Below are positions 46,101-56,200 of a stretch of 64,000 nucleotides of DNA, one piece after another (the first letter of the stretch is position 1; the number at the start of each line of letters is the position of its first letter). This stretch comes from Ephydatia muelleri (taxonomy: Eukaryota; Porifera; Demospongiae; Spongillida; Spongillidae), in assembly GCA_013339895.1 (NCBI GenBank), contig JABACO010000021.1:6318812-6382811 (forward strand). The letters run 5' to 3'. Made by a program: the position numbers and the translations under genes. Under the pieces are notes generated by a model. The model was not told where the DNA came from. It searched no databases and was given only the letters and a program-made list of their open reading frames with translations.

Positions 46101-46538
46101 GGAGGGATGATGTGTGAAGTACAGGGAGGTGAAACTTATGTATGTCGTGTGATCATTATGTGATCATTACTGTGTTCTGTCAAATCATAGGATCTTAGAA
46201 ATGCTTGGATTTTTGCTGACAAGGATTTCAGTGCAGATGGTTGGACTTGGGACGGTTTGGCCTACTCACTTCAGAGGTCACTCCATGGCAGTGTGGAGTT
46301 CACAGTGAAGGGTGCCCCTACCAACTCCACCCACATCCTGCAGATCGCTGGTCCATGGAGTGCTTACGGAGTGCCAGGTGATGTCACAAGTGGGGGGTCA
46401 GACCTCCCCCTGCAGACCAGCTGGGAGGATGTGTTGGCTAGTGGTGGTCCCGGGTACTACTATGACCAGGCACAGATGGTGCTGTGGATCAAGTTGACAG
46501 AGACTGACTCGGCCAGCGTGACACTGAACAGTGTGTAG
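36647..46538 (+). CDS. Secreted glycoside hydrolase family 31 enzyme (alpha-glycosidase), 20 exons
   Basis: Exons: 36647-36709, 36781-36918, 36976-37220, 37284-37446, 37800-37888, 38114-38213, 38271-38330, 38456-38517, 38582-38681, 39043-39078, 39204-39331, 40185-40342, 40805-40922, 42768-42833, 42886-42971, 43902-44131, 44305-44433, 44963-45021, 45104-45242, 46191-46538. They total 2517 nt, one open frame of 838 residues. A signal peptide (MRTNLKLLLLVAVASSA) implies secretion or a lysosome/vacuole route. GH31 landmarks: FFGFGERF, GWMYDYGEYTPPY (nucleophile Asp of the barrel strand), SSYTGSQQYTWAQWTGD, GMPYSGSDIGGFEWY (acid/base Asp) and YMFGDSFLAAPVV. DYGEY in place of the usual DMNE resembles the YihQ/sulfoquinovosidase branch, but I do not see its substrate-sulfonate Arg/Trp pair, so the substrate is unknown. 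An in-frame upstream ATG at 36638 would add MER. Confidence 0.92.
37485..37756. repeat. (TG)n / (TGCATG) microsatellite
   Basis: TG repeat with regular GCATGCG interruptions in GH31 intron 4, ending about 45 bp before exon 5. Confidence 0.95.
37908..38018. repeat. (TG)n / TGCATGTATG microsatellite
   Basis: Second interrupted TG repeat, directly after GH31 exon 5. Confidence 0.9.
39422..40080. repeat. A-rich run followed by (CACATCACACCA)n satellite
   Basis: 39422-39655 is A with sparse C/G interruptions. 39660-40080 is a 5-bp-based array (CACCA, CATCA). There is strong strand asymmetry with almost no T. It is in GH31 intron 11, just before (CA)n at 40150-40182. Confidence 0.95.
40352..40745. 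repeat. ~20-bp minisatellite CCCCTCTAGTCCCCTTCCCA
   Basis: About 19 imperfect copies in the GH31 intron after exon 12. Confidence 0.95.
40996..41959. mobile_element. Non-autonomous Tc1/mariner-type element in a GH31 intron
   Basis: Ends are inverted copies beginning CAGGGTGTCCCA, flanked on both sides by TA (40994-40995 and 41960-41961). TA plus CAGGGTGTCCCA is the signature of mariner-like elements. Inner similarity (GAAGGAAAAT versus CAAGGAAAAT) extends the repeat to about 30 bp. The 964-bp interior is AT-rich with no transposase frame. Confidence 0.85.
41986..42183. repeat. 21-bp minisatellite, 9 copies
   Basis: Unit GAATCTCATGTGGGGGTGTT plus T, nearly invariant, starting about 25 bp after the mariner-type element. 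Confidence 0.95.
43148..43515. repeat. G-rich minisatellite (GAGGAGGGTGTAGAGGG)n
   Basis: Imperfect 15-20-bp units in the GH31 intron between exons 15 and 16. Confidence 0.9.
43563..43840. repeat. 30-bp minisatellite, about 9 copies
   Basis: The unit contains GGGTATAGTTAACATGTAAT and ACCATTATAT. Same intron as the previous array. Confidence 0.95.
45245..45800. repeat. G-rich minisatellite (GGGATGGGAGGTTGTGAGGA)n
   Basis: About 25 imperfect 18-21-bp units directly downstream of the donor of GH31 exon 19. Confidence 0.95.
45832..46114. repeat. 22-bp minisatellite GATGATGTGGGGAGGGGTGG plus AG
   Basis: About 12 copies, next to but distinct from the preceding array. Confidence 0.95.
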
Positions 46539-46785
46539 TGCTTGACATTGGTGTTTGTTTTGTCACCTGTGATGATTAGTAAAGTGAAACTTTTGTATAG
46601 GTGTCATAATATGTTAGTGCATGAGTTAGGTACCAGTTATTAAAAGCAAATAAGACTTGGGAGTTGCATTTTATGCTGTAGTCATGCCATTATACATGAA
46701 GAGTAGCAGTACAGTTTATATGGCAAACTCTGTTTAGGGCATCATGCAACCATTCTTACACCTTGCCTTGCTTGCTGCTAATTAC

Positions 46786-47095
46786 AAAATCCTCCCCTTG
46801 TCAAAGAGAGATATGAATCCTCCCCTTGTCAAAGAGAGATATGAATCCTCCCTTGTCAAAGAGAGATGTGAATCCTCCCCTTGTCAAAGAGAGATATGAA
46901 TCCTCCCTTGTCAAAGAGAGATATGAATCCCCCCCTTGTCAAAGAGAGATATGAATCCTCCCTTGTCAAAGAGAGATGTGAATCCTCCCCTTGTCAAAGA
47001 GAGATATGAATCCTCCCCTTGTCAAAGAGAGATATGAATCCTCCCCTTAACTTGTCAAAGAGAGATATGAATCCTCCCCTTGTCAAAGAGATATG
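46786..47095. repeat. 28-bp minisatellite, about 11 copies
   Basis: Unit CCTCCCCTTGTCAAAGAGAG plus ATATGAAT. It lies between the GH31 gene and its duplicate. Confidence 0.95.
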
Positions 47096-47514
47096 ATATT
47101 ATTTCCAATACCATTTAGATGTAGTGTAGTTATATATGTGTTTGAACTTTAGGCCTAGGTATTAATTTCTGTTATTACATCATTAATATAACTGGCTTGA
47201 TCGTCTCATTTTGATAACTGATAATGACTCCTTGTGTCCTAGGTAGGTAGGTTTGTTGTATTACGCATGCTATGTATTGTATTGGTAAAAATTCAAATGA
47301 AAAAATAATAGTAAAGTTATTTTTTGGAAAAATATCGTGTTTATTTTTTATTTAATTTAGTCTCGCAATATGCACACTATAGACAATGGAGGAGATGGAA
47401 CTGAAACCATTAAAGATCAATGTAAGATTTGATTTGCGATTAGAAGACAAATTAATTCGCGATGAATGTCGTTAGCACATCCAATAAGACTCCTCCCCCG
47501 GCAAACTGGAAAGA

Positions 47515-48213
47515 ATGCGGACCAACTTGAAGTTGCTACTACTGGTCGCGCTTCTTGCAGTTGCCAGCAGTGCCCTGGATGTGCACGTGAGGATTTCGTT
47601 CTCATCAAAGTCTTGCAATTAAAATATAAACGAGCACTTGATTTTATCTCGTCGCAGGATAGCACATCACAGCTGAACTTCACCTCTGGAGAACTGACAG
47701 TCGTTCTAAACAAATCGCCATGGCAGATGACGATAATAGACCGCGTTACCCAGCTCAATCTGTTAACTGAAACGTCTGATAGCGAGTATCGCTTGGTGAG
47801 CATCTGGCATGTGTCGGCTGAGCATGCTTAAACTTGCCTTTCCACCTTGCAGGGCTTTGGCAAGTGGGACGGCATTTACCTGGACATTTACGAGGGCTAC
47901 TTGTTCCGCGTTGGGCTCATCGTGGAGTAGTCTCGTACCCAGACCCACATCGCAGCTGCGGATGGATTACATCACCGCTACGCGAATAGTGGCGTAGCGG
48001 TGATGTAATCCATCCGCAGCTGCGATGTGGGTCTGGGTACGAGACTAATCGTGGAGTGGTACAGTGCCCAGGACGTCGTCAGCTGGTCGAACGGTAGCGA
48101 CTCCTTGAGCGTGCTAGTAAGCGCGTCGGGCCCATCAGGTCGATACATCCAGGTCAACTTCACGGATTTCCAAGCGAGGCAGTTCTCCCTCCACGCAACA
48201 GTGGTGGGAGCAG
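47515..48213 (+). pseudogene. Truncated recent duplicate of GH31 exons 1-3
   Basis: Exons at 47515-47586, 47658-47795 and 47853-48213 copy the first three exons of the upstream GH31 gene, introns included, with very few differences. Exon 1 carries a 9-bp in-frame addition in the signal peptide. Exon 3 is interrupted by a 120-bp hairpin MITE whose first three bases are TAG in frame, giving a stop right after LIVE. Similarity ends at 48213 inside exon 3, so the remaining 17 exons are absent. At most it could make a secreted peptide of about 95 residues. Confidence 0.9.
47928..48047. mobile_element. 120-bp hairpin MITE with perfect 56-bp arms and 9-bp target-site duplication
   Basis: Arms 47928-47983 and 47992-48047 are exact reverse complements around the 8-nt loop GAATAGTG. 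The ends read TAGTCTCGTACCCAGACC. The flanking ATCGTGGAG at 47919-47927 is duplicated at 48048-48056, while the parental GH31 exon has it once, so the insertion is fully resolved. Same end sequence as 34581-35331. Confidence 0.97.
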
Positions 48214-49661
48214 CCTAGCGTACGGGAAGCTACGCAACTACGCCGTCCGTATCTGTCATATGGGTCCCTTCGCCGCTAAAGAGGTTTGCTTATTTGACTT
48301 GCAAGGCCCTAAGCGAACGTACTGTACGCCGGTTATAATGCACTAATTATATTGCCCTAGCGAGCGTACTTTAGGCTATCTTCGTTCTGATGTCGGAAAG
48401 AATTTTTAATCTACTTTCTCTTTTTTCACTCTAGCTCGCTCTAGAGGTTGCTGTGCTTTTCCCACTAGTGCCACTGGTATATTCTGTCCCTGGTTTTGGA
48501 ACATTCAGCTTGTGATACCAAAGGCAAAGGTGAGGCTCCCATGAGGCTTTATTTAGAACCACATACAATAGGTGTGGGGGTGGAAGCTGGTAGAATATGG
48601 GGTCAATGTTAGTGACTACTGCTACTGCCAAACATCAAAGGGAACGAGTTAGTGAGTAGATAAGATTTTCGGTTTTGCTCGTATAAGCAGTGCGCTTCAT
48701 TCCTGGGTAACTGGTTTGTGTTGGCACGAAACATGTCTGCTTCGGTTTTGCTCGTATAAGCAGTGCGCTTCATTCCTGGGTAACTGGTTTGTGTTGGCAC
48801 GAAACATGTCTGCCAGGGTGCCGCCGACATGCCACAGTGGTAAAAGTACATAACTGGTTCTTTCTCTGTTCAGTCTTTCAGTCTAGGTGTGTTCCTGACT
48901 ACTGGTTCCTCTAAATTATCGAACATTCAGCTTGTACTGTCATTTTCAAAATGTGAGGCTGGCTCGGATGAGGCTTTATTTAGAACAATAGTTGATACGG
49001 CCACGGGGTGGGAGTGTACGCGTGTGGAATCTTTTGTGGGTGTGAAAAGAAAGAAAGAAAAAAAGAGCCTATGAGCAACACATTAGGGACATAAGAGCAT
49101 GCCTCCTTCTCACCAATAGAGATTTTTAAATTTGTTTTCCACCAAAGTTACTTTAATATTAAGAAACTTTGGTCCATCTTGATGTGAATTGACCCTATGT
49201 TATGTACGTCGTCGTGTGTTAGGATATTAGTGGCGCCGTCCTCTGTTCTATTCTATCTGGTTCTGGTTACACAACCAAAAATTTTGGCCCCTTACGGTAA
49301 CCGTAAATTTCCTGATACGGTATGTTATCGTGGTTGTTTCCGGTTAATCTTACATACTGTAACGATGGCGACTACATCCCTTTACGGTTGCGTCCGGTGC
49401 CTTGATTGTAAGCCCATGTAATTAACGGGTTTTCTCATTGCCGTAAACAGATCGAACCGAGGGCGTAGAACTGCTGATATCGGGCTGTATACGTGCATGT
49501 ATTTTGTATTGGGTGGGCTGCCATGGTTTTCTTTTTCAGATCATCTTTATTGTAAAAAAACTTTATTGTACACAGAAAAGATTGTTACAAAACAGCATAT
49601 TATTCCAGTTATGTTCAAAAACAAGCCTTGACAGTTCAGTTTCTTCTCTTTCTTGTATGTG
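48214..49661. other. Repeat-rich sequence without a recognisable gene
   Basis: Contains a segment (about 48475-48590, TATTCTGTCCCTGGTTTTGG onward) that recurs at 55800 and in part at 48890 and 56155, and a 72-bp tandem duplication at 48669-48812. At 49270-49460 it has several ACGG/CCGT words (TTACGGTAACCGTAAA). Confidence 0.6.
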
Positions 49662-52600
49662 CTACACACTTCTCTCCACAAACATACATGTTGCATCACA
49701 TTCATGGACAAAGGAGACTGCTCCAAGTATGTTGCTGCTATCCACTGAGAGGATGGTTCGTGACAATGAGAACAAAGGACAGTCAAACTCATTCAAAAGT
49801 GATGTTCCATCAGCCAGAGCCATTGCTTCAAACCCTCTGACAAAGCACAAAGTTGCACCACTCGATGTTAACTGGACTGTTGTAAGGAGTTGACCATACA
49901 TGAACTACGTGTATAGAGAAGTACATGTAGATAAAATGGAGAGCATGATCGTTGTACTGTTGTACCTCATTAACAGGAGCATAAAACTTAACATAATCAC
50001 CAGCGTGGATGAGCTCATTGTTGTGAGAAACCACCGCTCTGCACTGCACAACTGACTGCTGACGTGCATCATCAAAGTCCAGGCCAACAATTTGAAATGG
50101 AGGATCCATTGTAAGGAGTTGGCTGAAAGTTACTGATGAGAGATCTTGAGTGTCAATTTTGACAGTGCCAAAAAGTACAACATTTTTGGAAGCCTGTGAA
50201 GGGTTGGAATCTATGAATGTGCCCCATGAAAGCAGTAGAGTTCAAACCTTTCGTCCACAGCCTGGTTGATAAATAGTCTTTGTTTTATTTAAAAGTTTCA
50301 TGGGGACAGAGTTGAAGAAATGTTGCACAGCATTTGTGTTGTACAGCTCGCGCAGCCCACTGCCACATCTTAAAAAAAATACCATGAATAAAACTTAAAA
50401 ATATATAAAGCAACACAAATTACTGTTCATTTGTGTTGAATAGGCCCCCTTCACAGATATAACGAACGTGATCCATTATAGCAAAGTGGTTTGCTATATC
50501 TCTGCTGGGAGCAAGTTTATTCCCATAGATGTTTTGCAATCGAACCAAAGAATTGAAAGATTCACACCTATACTAAGGCAAAAAAAAACAAACAAAAAAA
50601 CGGTGGTTCATTTACGTTCTAAAGTTACCTTTCAGCACTAAATGCAGATGATGGCCCATAGTCAAGCATACAGTCGACCAGATGTAGAAGGTAGTGTGTT
50701 TTTTGTTTGTGAACCAACTCTGGCATGTGAGCCATGCAATTATCCACATACTCCTTGCAAATGTGACGCAGTTGTTCATCTTGCGATGGCTCAAAATGAC
50801 TACAGTATGCCATATGAAATACCTGCATAAAAAAATAAAATAAAATTACAGGCCGAAAACACTCCTTACACATACTAACCTTTGAAAGGCTCAATAGTAC
50901 TCTTTTTTGACCAGAAGATAGATATGGATGGAGGATGAAAATAGCCATTTGTGCCCACGCTTTATAATCTCTACCAACAAATGACTTGTAATGTCTGCAC
51001 ACATTGCCATGTATTTTGACACTAAATCCGGACATGTTAAAAGCAGATATTCTTGCAAGAACTTGCTGTTTATGTTCTTTTGATAACGTAGGCATCACGT
51101 GGCTCAAGAAATATTTGCATGCACCCAGTAACATTGTATGCAACACTTCAACAGGAATGCTCCTGTTACAATACACGAATGCAAATGAATGGTAGAGTTA
51201 CACCTTCACTGCTAACTTACTTGAAGAGGTCTGCGAGGATGTGAAGTAATGAATTTGGGACATCCCTTAACCCTACCTCAGTACTCTTATCAGATTTGGC
51301 TTTCTCTGTACGCTGGGATTGTATTTCCTGTATTTGCTGCAAAGATATGTCCCTTGTTCTCTCTTCACATACTGAACATGGTGTAGTATCTCTGTCAGCC
51401 TGAAATAAAATTCTCTATTAGCCCATATGAATCAATATCAGCTGCACTCACCATGCAAAACCGGCAGAATTTCTTAGCTGAGCCTCCAAGATGGTTCAGC
51501 AGTTGAGACGCACGAGGGTTGTCACATATCACGCAAAGCAGTGGTGCAATTACAAGCACAGTTTCCTTGTAAAACGAGTCATAAACTATGAGACCATCAA
51601 GTTCAAGCTGTTGCAGTTGTTGTGCAACACATTCTGTCATGTCAAGCACATCCATGAGGTCAGTGCATGACACAAAATGAATGTTTTCTGGCTTTGCATT
51701 CTCATGTCTTGGCAAACCAGCTAGCATAAGATACCAGGATTCAAACTTATGCCATTTCTTACTTTTGTTACCACTTAGATCGTCTGTGAACAGGATGAGA
51801 GGTAGCATTACTACCTTTCTTCCAGCAGCCTTGGTTTTGAGATGATTTGGTTTCAAATAATTGCAAGAATCGTAAAGAATATGGAAATTTTACATAATGG
51901 CATTAAATAAGTTATCATACCTCATGACTAAGCCGTATAAAAGAGTGAGCAAGTTCATCCCACTTAATCACCTCAGCAGGTTTTTCACATATGGCATGTA
52001 CAGATGAAATTGGTATGGCTATCATGTCAAATATAATATTAACATGTTCAGGAATATAAGCCTCTGTGTCTGGCACTATTTGAGCAAAGCGATTGAAATC
52101 AACCAAAGTGTCAATTTCACAGTACACCTCCTTGCAAGAATCCTAATAGTAAATACAGTAAATCATAGTTCTGGTGTAGTGGCAAATACACATACCACTT
52201 GAAAAAACTTCACAATTACACCCTTGGAAAGGCCCAGTTTAGGATGTTGGAAATAAACACAATCTCGAACAAAGACATCCACTCCAGTATCAAGTTCAGC
52301 CATTGGAGATGCAAATCGGCTATCAGTACTCCACTTTTTTCCATGAAAAATCTCACTTTAAAAAATTCACTCATAATTCTACATCTCTACCACAGATCAT
52401 AGTTTGTAAACTTACGTATACACATTATTTACCACTGGATAACGAGCAAGGAGGTGAGATAACTTGCTGCTTCCAAGGCAGTGAGATATTATTGACGAAA
52501 TTGACAAGACGTAGAATGGCGTATTTGCAGGAGACAGAACCTATAAGTAGAGTCACTGCAATGTACATATAGCTACAAGTTTTGATACAACATACCCGTT

Positions 52601-53338
52601 TTGGAGGAACAAAATCAGGTAGTTGAAAATGTTTAACCTGAGAAAGACTTGGCACTTCAACTCCAGCACCTTTTAATGTAGCCCACATGAACGAGAGATT
52701 AGTCTGACCCTAAGTTGAACAATGAAATGCACATGCACATACGTAACATGTGTGCTGTACACATACCATTGGACGAGGACTGTGCAGGTGAAAGAAAAGG
52801 AGAGCAAAGAGTTTACTTGGAAATGGGTAATAGCTTTCAGTGTGCCGAAACATAGAGTTCCCAAGCTGTCCTTCACTGCCTATAAGCAAATACCATCATC
52901 ATCCTCATACAAGTATACGTGATCAATTAGCTTGCCTATTTCGAGATCAATATCCGAATCATCCAAATCAGATTCAGAATACACGGCCTCAGGTTGTAGC
53001 TCCTCATCATAAAGGGCTCCGCTTGTTTGGAACACATCACTTCCGTATACTTCTGCATCCTATTATGCAGTTGCATGTACATGAACACGGAATTACAGCA
53101 TTGCTAGAGTAATAACACAATATGTATATTGTACCTCTCTATGCGAGCCAATGTAAGACGAGCCAGTGTGGGATGGGTCATCGATTTCAAGCGCCTCAAC
53201 ATTTGACAGATGTTTTTGCGTTTGAAGATGTCTCACAAACCTCCATCGTTGCCCAAAACTTTGTTTACAGACCTCACAATGAAACACTGCATATACCAAA
53301 GGTCCAACATAACTCAATCGTACTAAAGCACATTGCAA
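49662..53338 (-). CDS. Plavaka-type (KDZ/CACTA-related) transposase, about 15 exons, one apparent frame break
   Basis: Exons 5' to 3', approximately: 53338-53135, 53059-52881, 52880-52767, 52709-52596, 52540-52441, 52333-52196, 52142-51921, ~51856-51452, 51399-51231, 51162-50880, 50822-50629, 50567-50424, 50368-50248, 50210-49966, 49871-49662. Domain order: an N-terminal C2H2 finger (FHCEVCKQSFGQRWRFVRHL ending QTQKH), then YYPFPSKLFALLFFHLHSPR, PLILFTDDLSGNKSKKW, FCRFCM, SIPVEVLHTMLLGACKYF, KTHYLLHLVDCMLDYGPSSA and a C-terminal HECDATC. These are the landmarks of Plavaka-type DDE transposases best known from fungi. The join near 52880 needs a one-base frame change that no ordinary intron supplies. 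Otherwise splice phases fit. Terminal repeats not found. Confidence 0.8.
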
Positions 53339-53531
53339 AACAGTTTATTTTACATTCTTTCACTGGCCTTCTGACAACGGTTCCGCCATAACTAATCTGA
53401 ACCTGACTGGCAGCGCAAGTAATCATCTGCCACGCATTCAAGGAACCTCTGGAAGTGTTTAGAACCCTTTGCTTCGTGGTAGGAGTAGGCCAAGAGAGTC
53501 TGGGATGTTCGTTCAGTACTGACACTCTAAA

Positions 53532-54779
53532 TTGTCGCCCACTTTTGCCACAATTTTTTTTAATGCTGCACTTGGCTTTGTTTACACAGCAATGAGCACA
53601 ATGTTGACGGCTACTTCTCTGCCACGGCATTCAAGGACGGAAAATGAACCCTCTGGAAGTGTGCAAAATCCTTTACTTCGTCGTAGGAGCTTAGCGGGCT
53701 CAGCCTCAACCTCAACCCACTCAGAATCCGTAAGGCCAAGGGATGATCGGCCTGGCCCTATAGCGAGAATCAGTTCAATTCACGATGCTCAAGTATTGTC
53801 ACCTACCTTTCCTTCGACTGCAACAACTTCTGCAATCTCAAGCGTTTCAACTCCTTCCCTATCTGTCGATCTACCAGGGGTATTGCGGGAGTTGAGTTCG
53901 ATGAGGAAGGAGATGAAACAGGCAATAGCTCACATGCAGGCTGAACTAGCCACTATAAAGCGAGGGGTAGAATTTCTCACCGAATTGCTACTGACAATCG
54001 AAAAAAGTCCGTTCAAGGTAAAACAATTCATTATTACATTCTTCAAACAGATGTTTTGTGCACTAGGAACCCCTTAACAAGGGAATCGGTACTCTTTATT
54101 GCAAAAGTTTGACCCGTCAACCATCCAGCAGGGATATACTTGTGTGTATACTTATTGGCATTTGTGTATCATTTAATAAGTCCTTGTTTTGAACAGGATG
54201 TGATTGGACAGGTCCTTGGAGACCAATCATTCAATTCCTCATTGAAGGAAAAGGCCAGGCAGTACTGCAAGAAAAAACTTACTGACATCCGATCAGAGGA
54301 ACGACGCAGAGTGAGATCTCAGTTTTTCCTACATGTGTTTTTTTTTTTTACTTTAGTTTCATTCTATAGTTGTTTGGCATACAACCCTGTAGGATGTATG
54401 CTAAACTCCAAACTATGGAATTTGCCGAAAAGTTCATTGTGTCATTAAAGGTTGACATAAATATCCTTCCAGAATACAGAACGAACCTTGCTGTTTTGGT
54501 AAGTACTATTAATTATGTTTGCCATTAAGAGCTTATCTTTATCGTATCATCCAGCGAACGTTTGTAAGGACAGTCCCACATTCAAATAAGGACACGTTCA
54601 AAGAATTTCGAAAGTGGTTGAAGGGGATTTATGGTGATGCATTGCCACCTTCTGCAGACCTGGAAGAAGTTGTTAAAGTTGATGAAGAATTTGATTACTC
54701 CCTTCCTCCTACCAGCACGCTTACCAGTTCATCACCTGAACCTGAGGAGACTTCTCTGACCTCTACCCCAGCCACATAA
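53532..54779 (+). CDS. Second gene divergent from the Plavaka-type transposase, unknown function
   Basis: Starts within a few hundred bases of the transposase start on the opposite strand. First exon to about 54016: Ser/Thr/Pro-rich, with an acidic-basic amphipathic segment LRELSSMRKEMKQAIAHMQA that looks like a coiled coil. Then about 54198-54310 (DVIGQVLGDQSFNSSLKEKA, then RQYCKKKLTD), about 54415-54499 (MEFAEKFIVSLKVDINILPE) and 54555-54779 (RTVPHSNKDTFKEFRKWLKG, acidic tail, stop). The exon chain is my reading of GT-AG sites. I recognise no family. Position suggests an accessory protein of the same element, but it could be an unrelated gene. The last coding words (CTCTGACCTCTACCCCAGCC) recur twice downstream (54836, 54948). 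Confidence 0.5.
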
Positions 54780-56200
54780 GATGCTGCAACTGTTCATCAC
54801 GACAATGCTGATCCATTATATTATCCACTTCATTCTCTGACCTCTACCCCAGCCACATAAGATGATGCAACTGTTAATCAAGACAATGTTGAGCATTGTG
54901 AATTGCACTGATCCTCGCTATAGGGCCAGGCTGATCCACTTCATTCTCTGACCTCTACCCCAGCCATGCAAGATTATTATTTATCCACTTCATTTACCTT
55001 TTATTATACTCTTTCAAAGCAAAAATAATAAATATAATTAACTTACATGTCGTTACAGTTAGTGAGCAGCCTGTTTTGGGGACGTAAAACGGATCGTTCC
55101 AATAAGTAGTGTACATCCGGTATGGCCGTGTTTTATCATGCCTGATTTCATATGTAACGGTTCATCGGTTCTTTTACGGGCTATAAAACGACCCCGTTAC
55201 AATATGTTAGGTTGTTACATACCGATACATTGTCGAAACTTTTTGGTTGTGTACTTCAGAGGTAGAACCATAGATATTTATATCTATCAAATATCCACCC
55301 ACAAGTTCATACACGTGGTTGTGCGCGAGTTAATTAGCTAGTGCAATTAGCCCTCGATACGTGCGCTGTTGCAAGCGTCACTGAAATACCTATTTACGGC
55401 ATACCTACAAATGATTACGTTAGTTTCAAGCTATTAATAGTGTATGTTTTTGTTCCAGCTGTTTTGCTTTGAGTTAAGGCGCGTGAGTCATTATTGCACT
55501 CGGTGGTTACTGTGTAAACAAAGGAGAAGTAGAAATGGATACTGGTTTTTCAACTGGGTATTGCAGTCTAGTGGGTCGTTCCTCCATCAAGCTTTCAAGC
55601 ATAGAGCCTTATGGATAGTTGCAGCTACCAGTTAAACAAAAATTGGTATGAAATGGAGATTGTTATTTTTTGCAGCCTTAAAATCTCATTAAAAATTAAT
55701 TACCACATTAACCCCTGTGTGCTAATTAGATAAATGTTACGCTGGCTTATTACGTTAGTTTTCTATGTCGGGTTTTTAAAAATCTACTTTCTCTTTTTTC
55801 ATATTCTGTCCCTGGTATATTCTGTCCCTGGTTTTGGAACATTCAGCTTGTGATACCTAAGGCACAGGTGAGGCTCCTGTGAGGCTTTATTTAGAACCAC
55901 ATAAAATAGGGTGTGGGGATGTTTGGGGGAGGGGGGGGGAGATGGTTTTGTGGGTAGAGGAAATGTAATGTGATAGACAGCAAGTGTTCTCAATAGACCC
56001 TTAAAAACCCTTTGTCTCCAGGAGGGTGAATACTAATTCCTTAACTCAACTTCCTTTGTCATAGTACAGCACCAGTGCTATGCCGGGCTAAAAAAGAATT
56101 AATCTCCTTCCTCTTTTTTCACTCTAGAGGTTGCTGTTCCTGTTTTAGTGACCACTGGTATATTCTGTTATTATTGTTGCAACTTGTGATACCATTACTA
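54780..56200. other. Intergenic, repeat-rich
   Basis: Contains two duplicated tails of the preceding gene (54836, 54948), ACGG/CCGT-rich sequence at 55065-55210 resembling that left of the transposase (49270-49460), and a copy (55800-55920) of the 48475 repeat. No gene called. Confidence 0.55.
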
